DNA from: an uncultured Flavobacteriales bacterium
Lineage (GTDB): Bacteria > Bacteroidota > Bacteroidia > Flavobacteriales_G > Salibacteraceae
NCBI GenBank assembly: GCA_937121175.1
Contig: CAKZKD010000005.1
Coordinates: 124,001-188,000 of the forward strand
Direction: 5' to 3'
Length of the DNA stretch: 64,000 nt
The first letter of the stretch is position 1. Each line of letters begins with the position of its first letter. Below are positions 34,061 through 42,448 of the stretch, one piece after another. A program made the translations under genes and the position numbers. Below the pieces are notes generated by a model, which saw only the letters and a program-made list of their open reading frames with translations, was not told the origin of the DNA and did no database searches.

Positions 34061-34920
34061 CTAAATGGATATTATTTTGGCTGCATAATACAACGATTAT
34101 TTCAGTCTTAAAAGTATATAGTGCCCAAAATGTAGAATTGGATTTTCCAATTGCCAATATTGGACAACGTGTAGGTAGCGCTGTATTAGATATGCTCGCA
34201 ATGTTTCTGTATGCATTGTTGTTTGTAGCACTATTATACATTACGGAGACCAACAACCAGAACCTTATTATCCTGTTAGCCATAATATTCGGGATTCCCA
34301 TAACCTTCTACTATCCCATTATGGAGTATTTTTTTAAGGGTCAAACTATAGGAAAAATTTTGCTGAAACTTAGGGTTATTAGTGTTGATGGTGGTTCTGC
34401 CAGTTTAAGTGAAATCATGCTCCGTTGGATATTAAGAGTCATCGACACTAACCTCGGAATGATTCTAATCTTGTTTTTAGGCTCGGTAAATACCAATGAC
34501 GAATTATATGGCTTTCTGATTATGAGTTTAGCTATTCCTATACCTATTGTGGGCATGGTAAGTATAATGCGTACAAAATATGGTCAACGTGTGGGCGATT
34601 TAGCCGCAAACACGGTGGTTGTCAACGTAAAAAGAAGCCATTCTTTGTCAGACACTATTCTATCGAAAAGTGAAGAGAGTTATGTGCCTTCGTATCCACA
34701 AGTCATTGATTTAAATGACGGAGACATTAGAACCATTAAAAACATTCTGAAATCTGCAAAATCAAAAAAAGGAAAAGAAAATCTGATAAAACTTGCCGAT
34801 AAAGCGCAACAACGATTGGAAATTAAAACCGATCAAGAACCAGCTGTATTCTTAGACAAGCTTATCAAAGACTACAACCATTTCGCCTTGGAAAAAGACG
34901 AAAATCCTTTTGCAGGGTAA
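34048..34920 (+). CDS. RDD-family membrane protein, start uncertain
   Basis: Up to 290 residues. The RDD signature lies in GQRVGSAVLDML, followed by two or three membrane helices (LLFVALLYITETN, LIILLAIIFGIPITFYYPI) and a conserved FKGQTIGKILLKLRVISVDG, then LRWILRVIDT and RVGDLAANTVVV. The C-terminal 90 residues are soluble and Lys-rich. Family members normally begin just before the motif seen here as VYSAQNVELDFPIA; no ATG or GTG exists there in frame. The TTG at 34048 would overlap the divergent SpoIIM gene by 13 bases; CTG at 34081 or ATT at 34096/34099 are the only closer choices. Confidence 0.85.
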   Translation: MPLASKWILFWLHNTTIISVLKVYSAQNVELDFPIANIGQRVGSAVLDMLAMFLYALLFVALLYITETNNQNLIILLAIIFGIPITFYYPIMEYFFKGQTIGKILLKLRVISVDGGSASLSEIMLRWILRVIDTNLGMILILFLGSVNTNDELYGFLIMSLAIPIPIVGMVSIMRTKYGQRVGDLAANTVVVNVKRSHSLSDTILSKSEESYVPSYPQVIDLNDGDIRTIKNILKSAKSKKGKENLIKLADKAQQRLEIKTDQEPAVFLDKLIKDYNHFALEKDENPFAG

Positions 34921-34967
34921 ATTAAATACAGGCGGTAACTGCGGTTTTTAGCAGACACACTAAGTTT

Positions 34968-34989
34968 ACCCGTCTCTCGGCAGACAGGT
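34968..34989. repeat. imperfect palindrome, possible dispersed repeat
   Basis: ACC-C-GTCT, loop CTCGGC, then AGAC-A-GGT pair with one mismatch. The sequence resembles CCTGTCTG/CGGCAGACAGG-type palindromes that are scattered in intergenic regions of many Bacteroidota. It lies in the 293-base gap between the RDD gene and valS, where I see no gene. No T run follows. Confidence 0.35.
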
Positions 34990-35180
34990 TTAAGAATATT
35001 CGAACTTACATCCAATTAGATAACTTGACCCGCCATGTAATTATCTAATTTACAGAATAATACCTATCGGATAGATAAAATCGAAATACAAATAATTAAA
35101 ATTTTAACCAACTTCCTTTATCTGTTGTCGGTTTGATTGATTTTGTGGAGTTCACCGAACAAAATTGTATCGAGAACAGC

Positions 35181-35188
35181 TACTTTTG
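35181..35188 (+). promoter_or_regulatory. -7 element for valS
   Basis: TACTTTTG fits TAnnTTTG and is followed by CAG. It is 25 bases before the valS ATG. The only TTG nearby upstream (35165) is too close to be a standard -33. Confidence 0.5.
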
Positions 35189-35213
35189 CAGGCCAAAATT
35201 TAAGTAGTTTTTC

Positions 35214-37829
35214 ATGGAGCTTTCAAGTAAATATTCCCCGAAATCGGTTGAATCGAAATGGTACCAGCATTGGATGGAGCAAAATTTCTTTGCCTCAACT
35301 CCAGACGAAAGAGAACCGTATAGTATCGTAATTCCTCCGCCAAACGTCACGGGTGTCTTGCACATGGGACACATGCTTAACAATACCATCCAGGATGTTT
35401 TGATACGTCGAGCGAGAATGCAAGGAAAAAATGCTTGCTGGGTGCCAGGAACTGACCACGCCTCTATTGCCACAGAAGCCAAAGTGGTAAAACTCCTTGC
35501 TGAGCAAGGCATTAAAAAAGAAGACATTGGTCGGGAGAAATTTTTAGAGCATGCTTTTGAATGGAAAAATAAGTACGGTGGAATTATCCTAGAACAACTC
35601 AAAAAACTAGGTGCTTCATGCGATTGGGACAGAACCCATTTTACCATGGACCCAAAGATGAACGATGCCGTTCAGAGCGTTTTTGTTGATTTGTACAACA
35701 AAGGATTGGTTTACCGTGGAGTAAGAATGGTAAACTGGGACCCTGTTGGTCTTACTGCTGTTTCTGACGAAGAGGTAATTCATACTGAAGAAAACTCTAA
35801 GCTGTATTACTGTAAATACAAAGTGGTTGACTCCGAGGAATTTATAACAATAGCCACTACTCGACCTGAAACCATTTTAGCGGATACTGCTGTTTGTATT
35901 CACCCAGAAGATGAGCGGTTCAAACACTTGCATGGCAAGAAAGTTATCATTCCAATGGTAAATCGTGAAGTACCAATTATTTTGGATGATTATGTAGATA
36001 TTGAATTTGGAACAGGATGCTTAAAAGTAACGCCTGCTCACGATATTAACGATTACAACCTAGGTTTAAAACACGGATTAGAAACCATTGAAATCATTGA
36101 CGATAAAGGCCAGCTGAATGAAAAAGCGGGTTTTTATATTGGTGAAGACCGCTTTGATGTTCGGAAGAAAATCATTGACGATTTAGATAAATTGGGTCAG
36201 GTTGATAAAGTTGAAACGATTCAGAATAAAGTAGGTCGCTCCGAAAGAACGAGTGCGGTTATCGAACCAAAACTATCGACTCAGTGGTTTGTGAAAATGG
36301 AATCTATTGCAAAACCAGCTTTAGAAGCGGTAACTGACGGAGACATTAATTTTCACCCAAAGAAATTCGAAAACGTTTATCGTCACTGGTTAGAGAACGT
36401 AAAAGATTGGTGTATCTCTCGTCAATTGTGGTGGGGTCAGCAAATTCCTGCTTGGTACGCACCTAACGGAAAATATGCGGTAGCCAATTCGGCTGAAGAA
36501 GCACTTTTTATTTTACAGAAAGAACAAGCTGACCTAACATTAGCTGACCTTTCGCAAGACGAAGATGTGGTGGATACTTGGTTCTCTAGTTGGTTGTGGC
36601 CAATATCTGTCTTTGACGGATTTAACGAAAATGGCAGCAAAGAATACGATTACTATTACCCTACTTCTACGCTAGTTACTGGACACGATATTATTTTCTT
36701 CTGGGTTGCCAGAATGATAATGGCTGGTGTAGAGTTCAAAGGAAAAATACCGTTTAAGGATGTGTATTTCACTGGAATGGTGCGCGACAAGCAACGTCGA
36801 AAAATGAGTAAGTCCTTGGGTAATTCACCTGATGCTTTAAAGCTTATTGAAGACTTTGGCGCAGATGGTGTTCGGGTTGGTTTACTTCTTTCCTCACCCG
36901 CTGGTGGTGATTTAATGTTTGATGAAACCCTGTGCGAGCAAGGAAAAAACTTTGCTAATAAAATTTGGAATTCTTTACGATTGATAAAAGGCTGGGAAGT
37001 TTCCGATTCTATACCTCAACCAACACATTCTAAAATGGCATTTGAATGGTTCGAGAGTCGATTCAATGCTGAACTCTCAGAAATAGAAAAGCAATTTTCC
37101 GAATTTAGGATTTCTGAAGCATTAATGTCCATTTATCGTCTGACTAGAGAATATTATTGTGGGTGGTATTTAGAAATTGTAAAACCTGCATACCAACAGC
37201 CAATTGACAAAACAACGTACGATGCCAGCATTCGATTACTAGAAAACTTGATGTCGGTATTGCATCCATTTATGCCGTTTCTTACCGAAGAGGTTTGGCA
37301 TGCCATGAAAGAAAGAACTGAAAAAGAGTGCATAGTCGTTAATGATTATCCAGCGGTAGGTGCAATAAACTCTGAGTTACTTTCTGATTTTGAAACAATG
37401 ACCGAAGTTGTGGCGGAAATAAGAACCTTCAGAAAAAAGCAAAACCTAGCACAAAAAAATCCAATTGGACTTTCTGTAAAAATAAACGGAGCATTCAATT
37501 CTGAGTTGACTGCTATTATAGAAAAACTCGGAAATATTGAGCAAATTGAAACCGTGACCGAAAAAGTAGAGGGTGCTTTTTCCTTTATTGTAAAGAGTAA
37601 TGAATTTTATATTCCTCTTGCCGGAACTGTAGATGTTGAAGCCCAAAAAGCGAAACTCGAAGAAGAACTGAAATACACAAAAGGGTTTTTGAATTCAGTT
37701 TCTAAAAAGCTCAGCAACGAACGATTTGTGAGCAATGCGCCAGAAGCAGTTGTAACAGCAGAAAAGAAAAAACAAGCTGACGCTGAGCAGAAGATTAAAG
37801 TTATAGAAGAGCAGTTGGCAGGACTATGA
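35214..37829 (+). CDS. valS: valyl-tRNA synthetase
   Basis: 871 residues, normal size. The class I signatures are PPNVTGVLHMGHMLNNT (HIGH box) and KMSKSLGNSPD (KMSKS box). The editing (CP1) domain has TTRPETILADTAV and later DIEFGTGCLKVTPAHD. WCISRQLWWGQQIPAW and SSWLWPISVF precede the anticodon-binding domain. The C-terminal coiled-coil arm (KAKLEEELKYTKGFLNSVSK) binds tRNA. It charges tRNA-Val. The next gene is 95 bases downstream, after an intergenic palindrome. Confidence 0.98.
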   Translation: MELSSKYSPKSVESKWYQHWMEQNFFASTPDEREPYSIVIPPPNVTGVLHMGHMLNNTIQDVLIRRARMQGKNACWVPGTDHASIATEAKVVKLLAEQGIKKEDIGREKFLEHAFEWKNKYGGIILEQLKKLGASCDWDRTHFTMDPKMNDAVQSVFVDLYNKGLVYRGVRMVNWDPVGLTAVSDEEVIHTEENSKLYYCKYKVVDSEEFITIATTRPETILADTAVCIHPEDERFKHLHGKKVIIPMVNREVPIILDDYVDIEFGTGCLKVTPAHDINDYNLGLKHGLETIEIIDDKGQLNEKAGFYIGEDRFDVRKKIIDDLDKLGQVDKVETIQNKVGRSERTSAVIEPKLSTQWFVKMESIAKPALEAVTDGDINFHPKKFENVYRHWLENVKDWCISRQLWWGQQIPAWYAPNGKYAVANSAEEALFILQKEQADLTLADLSQDEDVVDTWFSSWLWPISVFDGFNENGSKEYDYYYPTSTLVTGHDIIFFWVARMIMAGVEFKGKIPFKDVYFTGMVRDKQRRKMSKSLGNSPDALKLIEDFGADGVRVGLLLSSPAGGDLMFDETLCEQGKNFANKIWNSLRLIKGWEVSDSIPQPTHSKMAFEWFESRFNAELSEIEKQFSEFRISEALMSIYRLTREYYCGWYLEIVKPAYQQPIDKTTYDASIRLLENLMSVLHPFMPFLTEEVWHAMKERTEKECIVVNDYPAVGAINSELLSDFETMTEVVAEIRTFRKKQNLAQKNPIGLSVKINGAFNSELTAIIEKLGNIEQIETVTEKVEGAFSFIVKSNEFYIPLAGTVDVEAQKAKLEEELKYTKGFLNSVSKKLSNERFVSNAPEAVVTAEKKKQADAEQKIKVIEEQLAGL

Positions 37830-37914
37830 CGTACAACGTTTAGAAGTATCACGTATTACGCCCTGTAAAATCCAAGACGGGGTACGTAATACGTTGTACG
37901 ACAATACGTAATAC
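37830..37914. repeat. nested palindromes of CGTATTACG type
   Basis: CGTACAACG (37830-37838) pairs with CGTTGTACG (37892-37900). Nested inside, CGTATTACG (37852-37860) pairs with CGTAATACG (37885-37893), sharing two bases with the outer arm. TACGTAATAC then recurs as a direct repeat at 37883-37892 and 37905-37914. The structure starts at the base after the valS stop codon. It lacks a T run. It looks like a dispersed intergenic repeat or a transcript-stabilising 3' structure. Confidence 0.6.
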
Positions 37915-37924
37915 CTAAAATAAA

Positions 37925-39652
37925 ATGAAGAACAACGAAATAACAGAACGAGCAAAGCAATGGTTACACCCAAGTTTTGACGAGCAAACAAGAACCGAGG
38001 TTCAACGATTAATTGACGAAAATGGTCAGGAGCTTTTAGAGGCTTTTCACAAGGATTTAGACTTTGGAACTGGCGGATTGCGTGGAATTATGGGCGTTGG
38101 TACCAACCGAGTGAACAACTACACTATTGGAATGGCTACCCAAGGCTTAGCTAATTACTTGAAGAAAGCGTTTAGCGATAGTACAAACCAACCCATAAGA
38201 GTGGCGATAGCACACGATAGCAGAAATAACTCAGACGCTTTTGCTCGTAAATGTGCCGAAATTTTAGCTGCAAATGGTTTCGAAGCTTACCTGTTTGAAT
38301 CACTAAGACCCACGCCAGAATTATCCTATGCAGTTCGAAAACATGATTGTAAAGCTGGAATTGTAATCACTGCTTCACACAACCCAAAAGAATACAATGG
38401 ATACAAAGTGTATTGGGAAGATGGCGCGCAATTGGTTCCTCCGCATGACAATAACGTAATTACAGAAGTTCGAAAAATTCAAAATCCAACTCAAGTAAAA
38501 ACAGATTATAGAACTTGGAATATAATTCCACTAGGAATCGAAACCGATAGGAATTATTGGGACAGCATTGCGAGTGTAGCCTCCGAGCAACACGAGTCGG
38601 ATTTAAAAGTAGTTTTCACACCTATTCACGGGACTGGGGTAAAGTCTATTCCTCAAGTAATAGATTTATTGGGTTACCGAAATGTTGAAGTTTTAGCTGA
38701 CCAAGCATCGCCAGATGGAAACTTTCCAACAGTAGAATCACCAAACCCTGAAGAAGCTGCGGCCTTAAAATTGGCCATTGACCGAGCACAAAAAACTGGA
38801 GCCGATTTAGTTTTAGGAACTGACCCTGATGCAGACCGAGTTGGAATAGCAGTGAAGGATAATTCAGGAAAATTTGTTTTGCTAAACGGTAATCAAACAG
38901 CTGCCATTTTGGTGAACTACATGCTTAAGAAATGGAAAAAAGCGGGCGGAATTGACGGCAATCAGTACATCTGTAAAACCATAGTAACAACGGAGTTACT
39001 AACTGAAATCGCCAACTATTATGGTGTAACAACCTACAATACCCTTACTGGATTTAAATGGATTGCCGAATTGATTCGAAAGAAAGAAGGTCGTGAAAAG
39101 TTTATCGTAGGTGGTGAAGAAAGTTACGGCTATTTGATTGACGATTTTGTTAGAGACAAAGACGCTGTGTTATCTTCCGTGATGATTGCCGAAGCAGCTG
39201 CTGAGGCTAAAAAAGCCGGCAGTTCTTTGTTTAATGAATTATTGGGCATTTACCAAGAAATTGCCTTTTACAAAGAGCGATTAATTTCCATCACCAAAAA
39301 AGGAATTGAAGGCAATACCGAGATTCAAAAAATGATGTCGGATTTACGTTCTAACCCGCCGAAAACAGTGGCAGGTATTGGTGTTAAATTACTGCGCGAC
39401 TATCAATCGCAAGAAGAACTTAATTTAAAATCAAACGCAATTAAAGGAATTGAACTACCAAAGTCTAACGTGATTCAATTGGTATTAGAAGATGGCAGTA
39501 TTATTACTGCAAGACCTTCTGGAACAGAACCTAAGATTAAGTTTTACTTGAGCGTTAAAGGCGAACAGCTTGCTTCTGGTCAAGCATTTGATTCATCAAA
39601 TGCCGATTTGGAATCCAAGATTGATGCATTTGTCAAAGATTTGAATCTTTAA
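37925..39652 (+). CDS. phosphohexomutase (phosphoglucomutase/phosphomannomutase family)
   Basis: 575 residues. The four domains of the alpha-D-phosphohexomutase family are visible: the phosphoserine loop in GIVITASHNPKEYNGYK, the Mg2+ loop GTDPDADRVGIAV, the sugar-binding loop GGEESYGYL, and the phosphate-binding RPSGTEPKIKFY. The DFGTGGLRGIMGVGTNR near the N-terminus is typical of the long PgcA-like (bacterial PGM2) group. It interconverts hexose 1- and 6-phosphates for glycogen or cell-envelope sugar supply. Glucose versus mannose specificity cannot be told. Confidence 0.95.
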   Translation: MKNNEITERAKQWLHPSFDEQTRTEVQRLIDENGQELLEAFHKDLDFGTGGLRGIMGVGTNRVNNYTIGMATQGLANYLKKAFSDSTNQPIRVAIAHDSRNNSDAFARKCAEILAANGFEAYLFESLRPTPELSYAVRKHDCKAGIVITASHNPKEYNGYKVYWEDGAQLVPPHDNNVITEVRKIQNPTQVKTDYRTWNIIPLGIETDRNYWDSIASVASEQHESDLKVVFTPIHGTGVKSIPQVIDLLGYRNVEVLADQASPDGNFPTVESPNPEEAAALKLAIDRAQKTGADLVLGTDPDADRVGIAVKDNSGKFVLLNGNQTAAILVNYMLKKWKKAGGIDGNQYICKTIVTTELLTEIANYYGVTTYNTLTGFKWIAELIRKKEGREKFIVGGEESYGYLIDDFVRDKDAVLSSVMIAEAAAEAKKAGSSLFNELLGIYQEIAFYKERLISITKKGIEGNTEIQKMMSDLRSNPPKTVAGIGVKLLRDYQSQEELNLKSNAIKGIELPKSNVIQLVLEDGSIITARPSGTEPKIKFYLSVKGEQLASGQAFDSSNADLESKIDAFVKDLNL

Positions 39653-39656
39653 AACT

Positions 39657-39684
39657 AAAAAGCCCCGAAATTCGGGGCTTTTTT
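39657..39684. terminator. bidirectional terminator
   Basis: AAAAGCCCCGA and TCGGGGCTTTT with a 3-base loop, flanked by A5 and T6, lie between the phosphohexomutase gene (+) and the convergent T9SS gene (-). Confidence 0.92.
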
Positions 39685-39710
39685 AAATCAATTATATCGA
39701 ACGAACTAAC

Positions 39711-40238
39711 CTATTGTTTTACGACTCTGTAACTGGTAGATTCTGATTCATCATTTGTAAATCTGAAGTGGTAAATTCCATTTTCCCAGTCTTGAACAGA
39801 AACGGATTGTTCTGAACCAGATATATGAACAAACCCTTCGTTATGTACCAATTTTCCTGCTGCATCAAAAACTTCCAAACTTATTTTATCATCAACACTG
39901 ATCATAAAATTAACTGAAGAATGAGTTGGGTTTGGATATAAAGACATATCCAGAATAGAGTCGAACTCAGCTATTGAAGTCGTGTCTTCTCCATTATTTC
40001 CACCTCCTCCATTGCCAGTTGTGTCCGTAACTGCAACAAATGATTGTTGATAGCCTTGAGTAATCGTCAAAGTACTCACAGTTTGAGTTTGAATAGCAAC
40101 TTCGCCGACAGTACTGGACAATTCAATTCCTCCGGCTTTTGCTTCATTACCAGCAGAACTTACAGCGCTTCTCTCCAGGGTTTGAGCAGATATACCAAGT
40201 GAACCAAAAATTCCTAAAATAAAAAGTAAACCCTTCAT
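39711..40238 (-). CDS. small secreted protein with T9SS type-A sorting domain
   Basis: About 175 residues from ATG at 40238 (MKGLLFILGIFGSLGISAQ, a signal peptide); this start is one base after the stop of the upstream gene. The N-terminal half (SAGNEAKAGGIELSSTVGEV and TLTITQGYQQSF) matches a module seen in many Bacteroidota secreted proteins, followed by a Gly/Asn linker. The C-terminal 75 residues are a sorting domain: MSLYPNPTHSSVNFMISV, EVFDAAGKLVHNEGF and WENGIYHFRF. It is cotranscribed with the tail-fibre-like gene, so the two may act together at the surface. Confidence 0.82.
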   Translation of the reverse strand: MKGLLFILGIFGSLGISAQTLERSAVSSAGNEAKAGGIELSSTVGEVAIQTQTVSTLTITQGYQQSFVAVTDTTGNGGGGNNGEDTTSIAEFDSILDMSLYPNPTHSSVNFMISVDDKISLEVFDAAGKLVHNEGFVHISGSEQSVSVQDWENGIYHFRFTNDESESTSYRVVKQ

Positions 40239-40239
40239 A

Positions 40240-42402
40240 CTATTTAGCATTTTCAAGTGCTTCAATTCGTGCTTCAAGTGCTTTGATATAATCTTGTTGC
40301 TCTTGGATTGCTTTCGTCAGAACTGGAATCATTCCAATGTAATTGACCGCTTTATATTCGAATGCTTCTGCTTCTTGCTTATTGTCTTCGGCGTTAAAAG
40401 CATGTACCTGATTTTCTACTAACTCAGGCAATACTTGCTCCAGTTCCTGCGCAATAAACCCAAACTGAGTCCCTTTTGGCAAATTCATTTTACCATATTT
40501 TCCATCTTGTTTGTAGAGGTAAGTTTTCACATTCAGAGATTCAACTTTAGAAATTGCATTTTCAAATTCAGTAACATTTGATTTCAATCTAGCATCTGAG
40601 GCATTTGCCAAAGTTCCAGTATAGCTTACATTTCCCGCGAAATAAGCAGCATAATTAGTTGTGCCGCTATCTGCCTGAGCATAAATACCATAGTTTGTTT
40701 TAGCCCCTCCGGTTGTTGATTTGTTTGCCAATGCAAAAACTCCCATATTAAAAGTACCATCTCCCCTAGAAGTAGAGTAAACACCATAATTTCTTACGGT
40801 ACCAGTGTTATTGTTACCAGCTTCGGATCGAACACCAAAATTATTTTGACCCAATGCACAATCAGCAATAAAATAACCGCCATAGGCACCTGTTCCAACA
40901 TAGGTGGCATTTGAATTTCCAATTGCTCTTCCTCTAATTCCAACATTTAAATATCCACCTTGCCCATCAACCTGAGACCAAAGTGCATTCGAGGTTGATT
41001 GATTTCCAGTAGAACCACGAGATTGAATGTAGCTGGAAACATAACTATTTCCATTAGCGGTGGCTGTAATTGTATCCACAACATCGAATCTAGAAAAAGG
41101 AGTAGATGTGCCTATTCCAACATCTTTGTTTGTGTGAATAATAGTGGTTCCTGCCGTATCCCAATGGCCTTCCGAAATTGTTTTTGGAGCCCATGCGGTT
41201 CCATTCCAACCTAAAATTTGATTTGCAGTTGGAGCAGTATTATTCAAAGTTCTCCCTTGCAATTGAGAAGCGTTCCATAAAGCTACAGTATTGTTTGCTG
41301 AAAAACTTGATCCAGATAGAGACAATCCTGAACCTGCTGTGTACGATGTATTGTTATCGGCAGATGGAGCCCAAGCAGACCCATTCCATTTAAGTACTTG
41401 GTTACTAGATGGTGAAGAACTTGAAACATTTCTTCCTTGCAATTGTGATGCATTCCACAAAGCTGTTGTTGTATTTGCAGAAAAGCTTGTTCCAGTTAAA
41501 CTAATTCCCGTTCCAGCAGAATAGGATCCTCCATTATCGGCAGCTGGTGCCCAAGAAGTTCCGTTCCATTTTAATACTTGATTAGCTGCAGGCATTGTAC
41601 CAGAAACACTTCGCCCTTGTAATTGAGAAGCATTCCATAATGCTGTTGTTGTATTAGCTGAAAAACTCGACCCTGTTAAAGTTAATCCTGTGCCAGCGGT
41701 GTATGTGTTTCCAGCCGAAACCGAAGTTGGTGCCCACATGGATCCATTCCAACCTAGCACCTGTCCACTGGAAGGAGCGGTATTCGCAAGCGTTCTACCT
41801 TGAATTTGATTGGCATTCCAAGACGCAATTCCAGTATTTGCTGCAATCGTACTTCCTGTTATCGTAATTCCTGTACCACCAGTATAAGTTGTACCGCCAG
41901 TAGCGGCGTTAACAGGTTTCCAAGAGGTTCCGTCCCAACCCAGAACTTGACCATTTGAAGCACCAGAAGTGTTAACATCACTTATATCGGTTAAAGCTAA
42001 AGTTGGCATATTCTCAACATTTTTAGCACTTAAGGCATACGGTACCGATTGAAAAGCCATGGTTCCCATATTGACAAAACCGCTACCATTATCTAATTCA
42101 ATTTTTAGATGATGTTTTTTCGTTCCCCATGTAATTGCTCCGAAATTATCGGAAGTACTTCCTTCGCCTACAATTAAAGTGAAATGGCCGTAATCATTTG
42201 TAGTAACAGCATGTGTTTCAGTGTATTCGACATTTGAACCCGATGAGCCACTAAGTATAACCGCTTTAACAGAGATTGCTTTATTTTTAATGAGTTCACC
42301 TGCTGCATCTCGAGCAGTTGCTTGATAGTTAATTCCACCGGGTGTTTGCGCCAGTACTGACAATGACAATATTGCCAGTGCAATTGAAATAAAAGTTTTC
42401 AT
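40240..42402 (-). CDS. tail-fibre-like protein with tandem repeats and endosialidase chaperone (S74) domain
   Basis: 720 residues. A signal peptide (MKTFISIALAILSLSVLAQ) is followed by a beta-rich domain opening with GGINYQATARDAAGELI, common in Bacteroidota exoproteins. Residues of about 173-410 contain four 60-residue repeats (see separate entry). After KDVGIGTSTPF comes a region of about 150 residues, and then the intramolecular chaperone domain with ASDARLKSNVTEFENAI, GTQFGFIAQELEQVLPELV and a C-terminal coiled coil (LEARIEALENAK). In phage and related fibres this domain trimerises and cleaves itself off. No T9SS sorting domain is present, but the next gene has one. Confidence 0.85.
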   Translation of the reverse strand: MKTFISIALAILSLSVLAQTPGGINYQATARDAAGELIKNKAISVKAVILSGSSGSNVEYTETHAVTTNDYGHFTLIVGEGSTSDNFGAITWGTKKHHLKIELDNGSGFVNMGTMAFQSVPYALSAKNVENMPTLALTDISDVNTSGASNGQVLGWDGTSWKPVNAATGGTTYTGGTGITITGSTIAANTGIASWNANQIQGRTLANTAPSSGQVLGWNGSMWAPTSVSAGNTYTAGTGLTLTGSSFSANTTTALWNASQLQGRSVSGTMPAANQVLKWNGTSWAPAADNGGSYSAGTGISLTGTSFSANTTTALWNASQLQGRNVSSSSPSSNQVLKWNGSAWAPSADNNTSYTAGSGLSLSGSSFSANNTVALWNASQLQGRTLNNTAPTANQILGWNGTAWAPKTISEGHWDTAGTTIIHTNKDVGIGTSTPFSRFDVVDTITATANGNSYVSSYIQSRGSTGNQSTSNALWSQVDGQGGYLNVGIRGRAIGNSNATYVGTGAYGGYFIADCALGQNNFGVRSEAGNNNTGTVRNYGVYSTSRGDGTFNMGVFALANKSTTGGAKTNYGIYAQADSGTTNYAAYFAGNVSYTGTLANASDARLKSNVTEFENAISKVESLNVKTYLYKQDGKYGKMNLPKGTQFGFIAQELEQVLPELVENQVHAFNAEDNKQEAEAFEYKAVNYIGMIPVLTKAIQEQQDYIKALEARIEALENAK
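41173..41886 (-). repeat. four tandem 60-residue (180-base) repeats
   Basis: Each unit follows YTAGTGLTLTGSSFSAN, ALWNASQLQGR, then a variable TAP/SSP stretch, NQVLKWNG and a SWAP end. Units start near residues 173, 234, 294 and 354 and the period is 60 residues. The first unit is the most diverged and a truncated half unit (GQVLGWDGTSWKP) precedes it. Such repeats often vary in copy number between strains. Confidence 0.9.
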
Positions 42403-42448
42403 TTTTTGAGTTTAGATTTTGAAACCCAAAGCTAAGAAACTATCGGCC

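Noticed and set aside
41178-41524. Plus-strand frames over the fibre repeats
   Set aside because: They are reverse-strand shadows created by the tandem repeats of the minus-strand gene.
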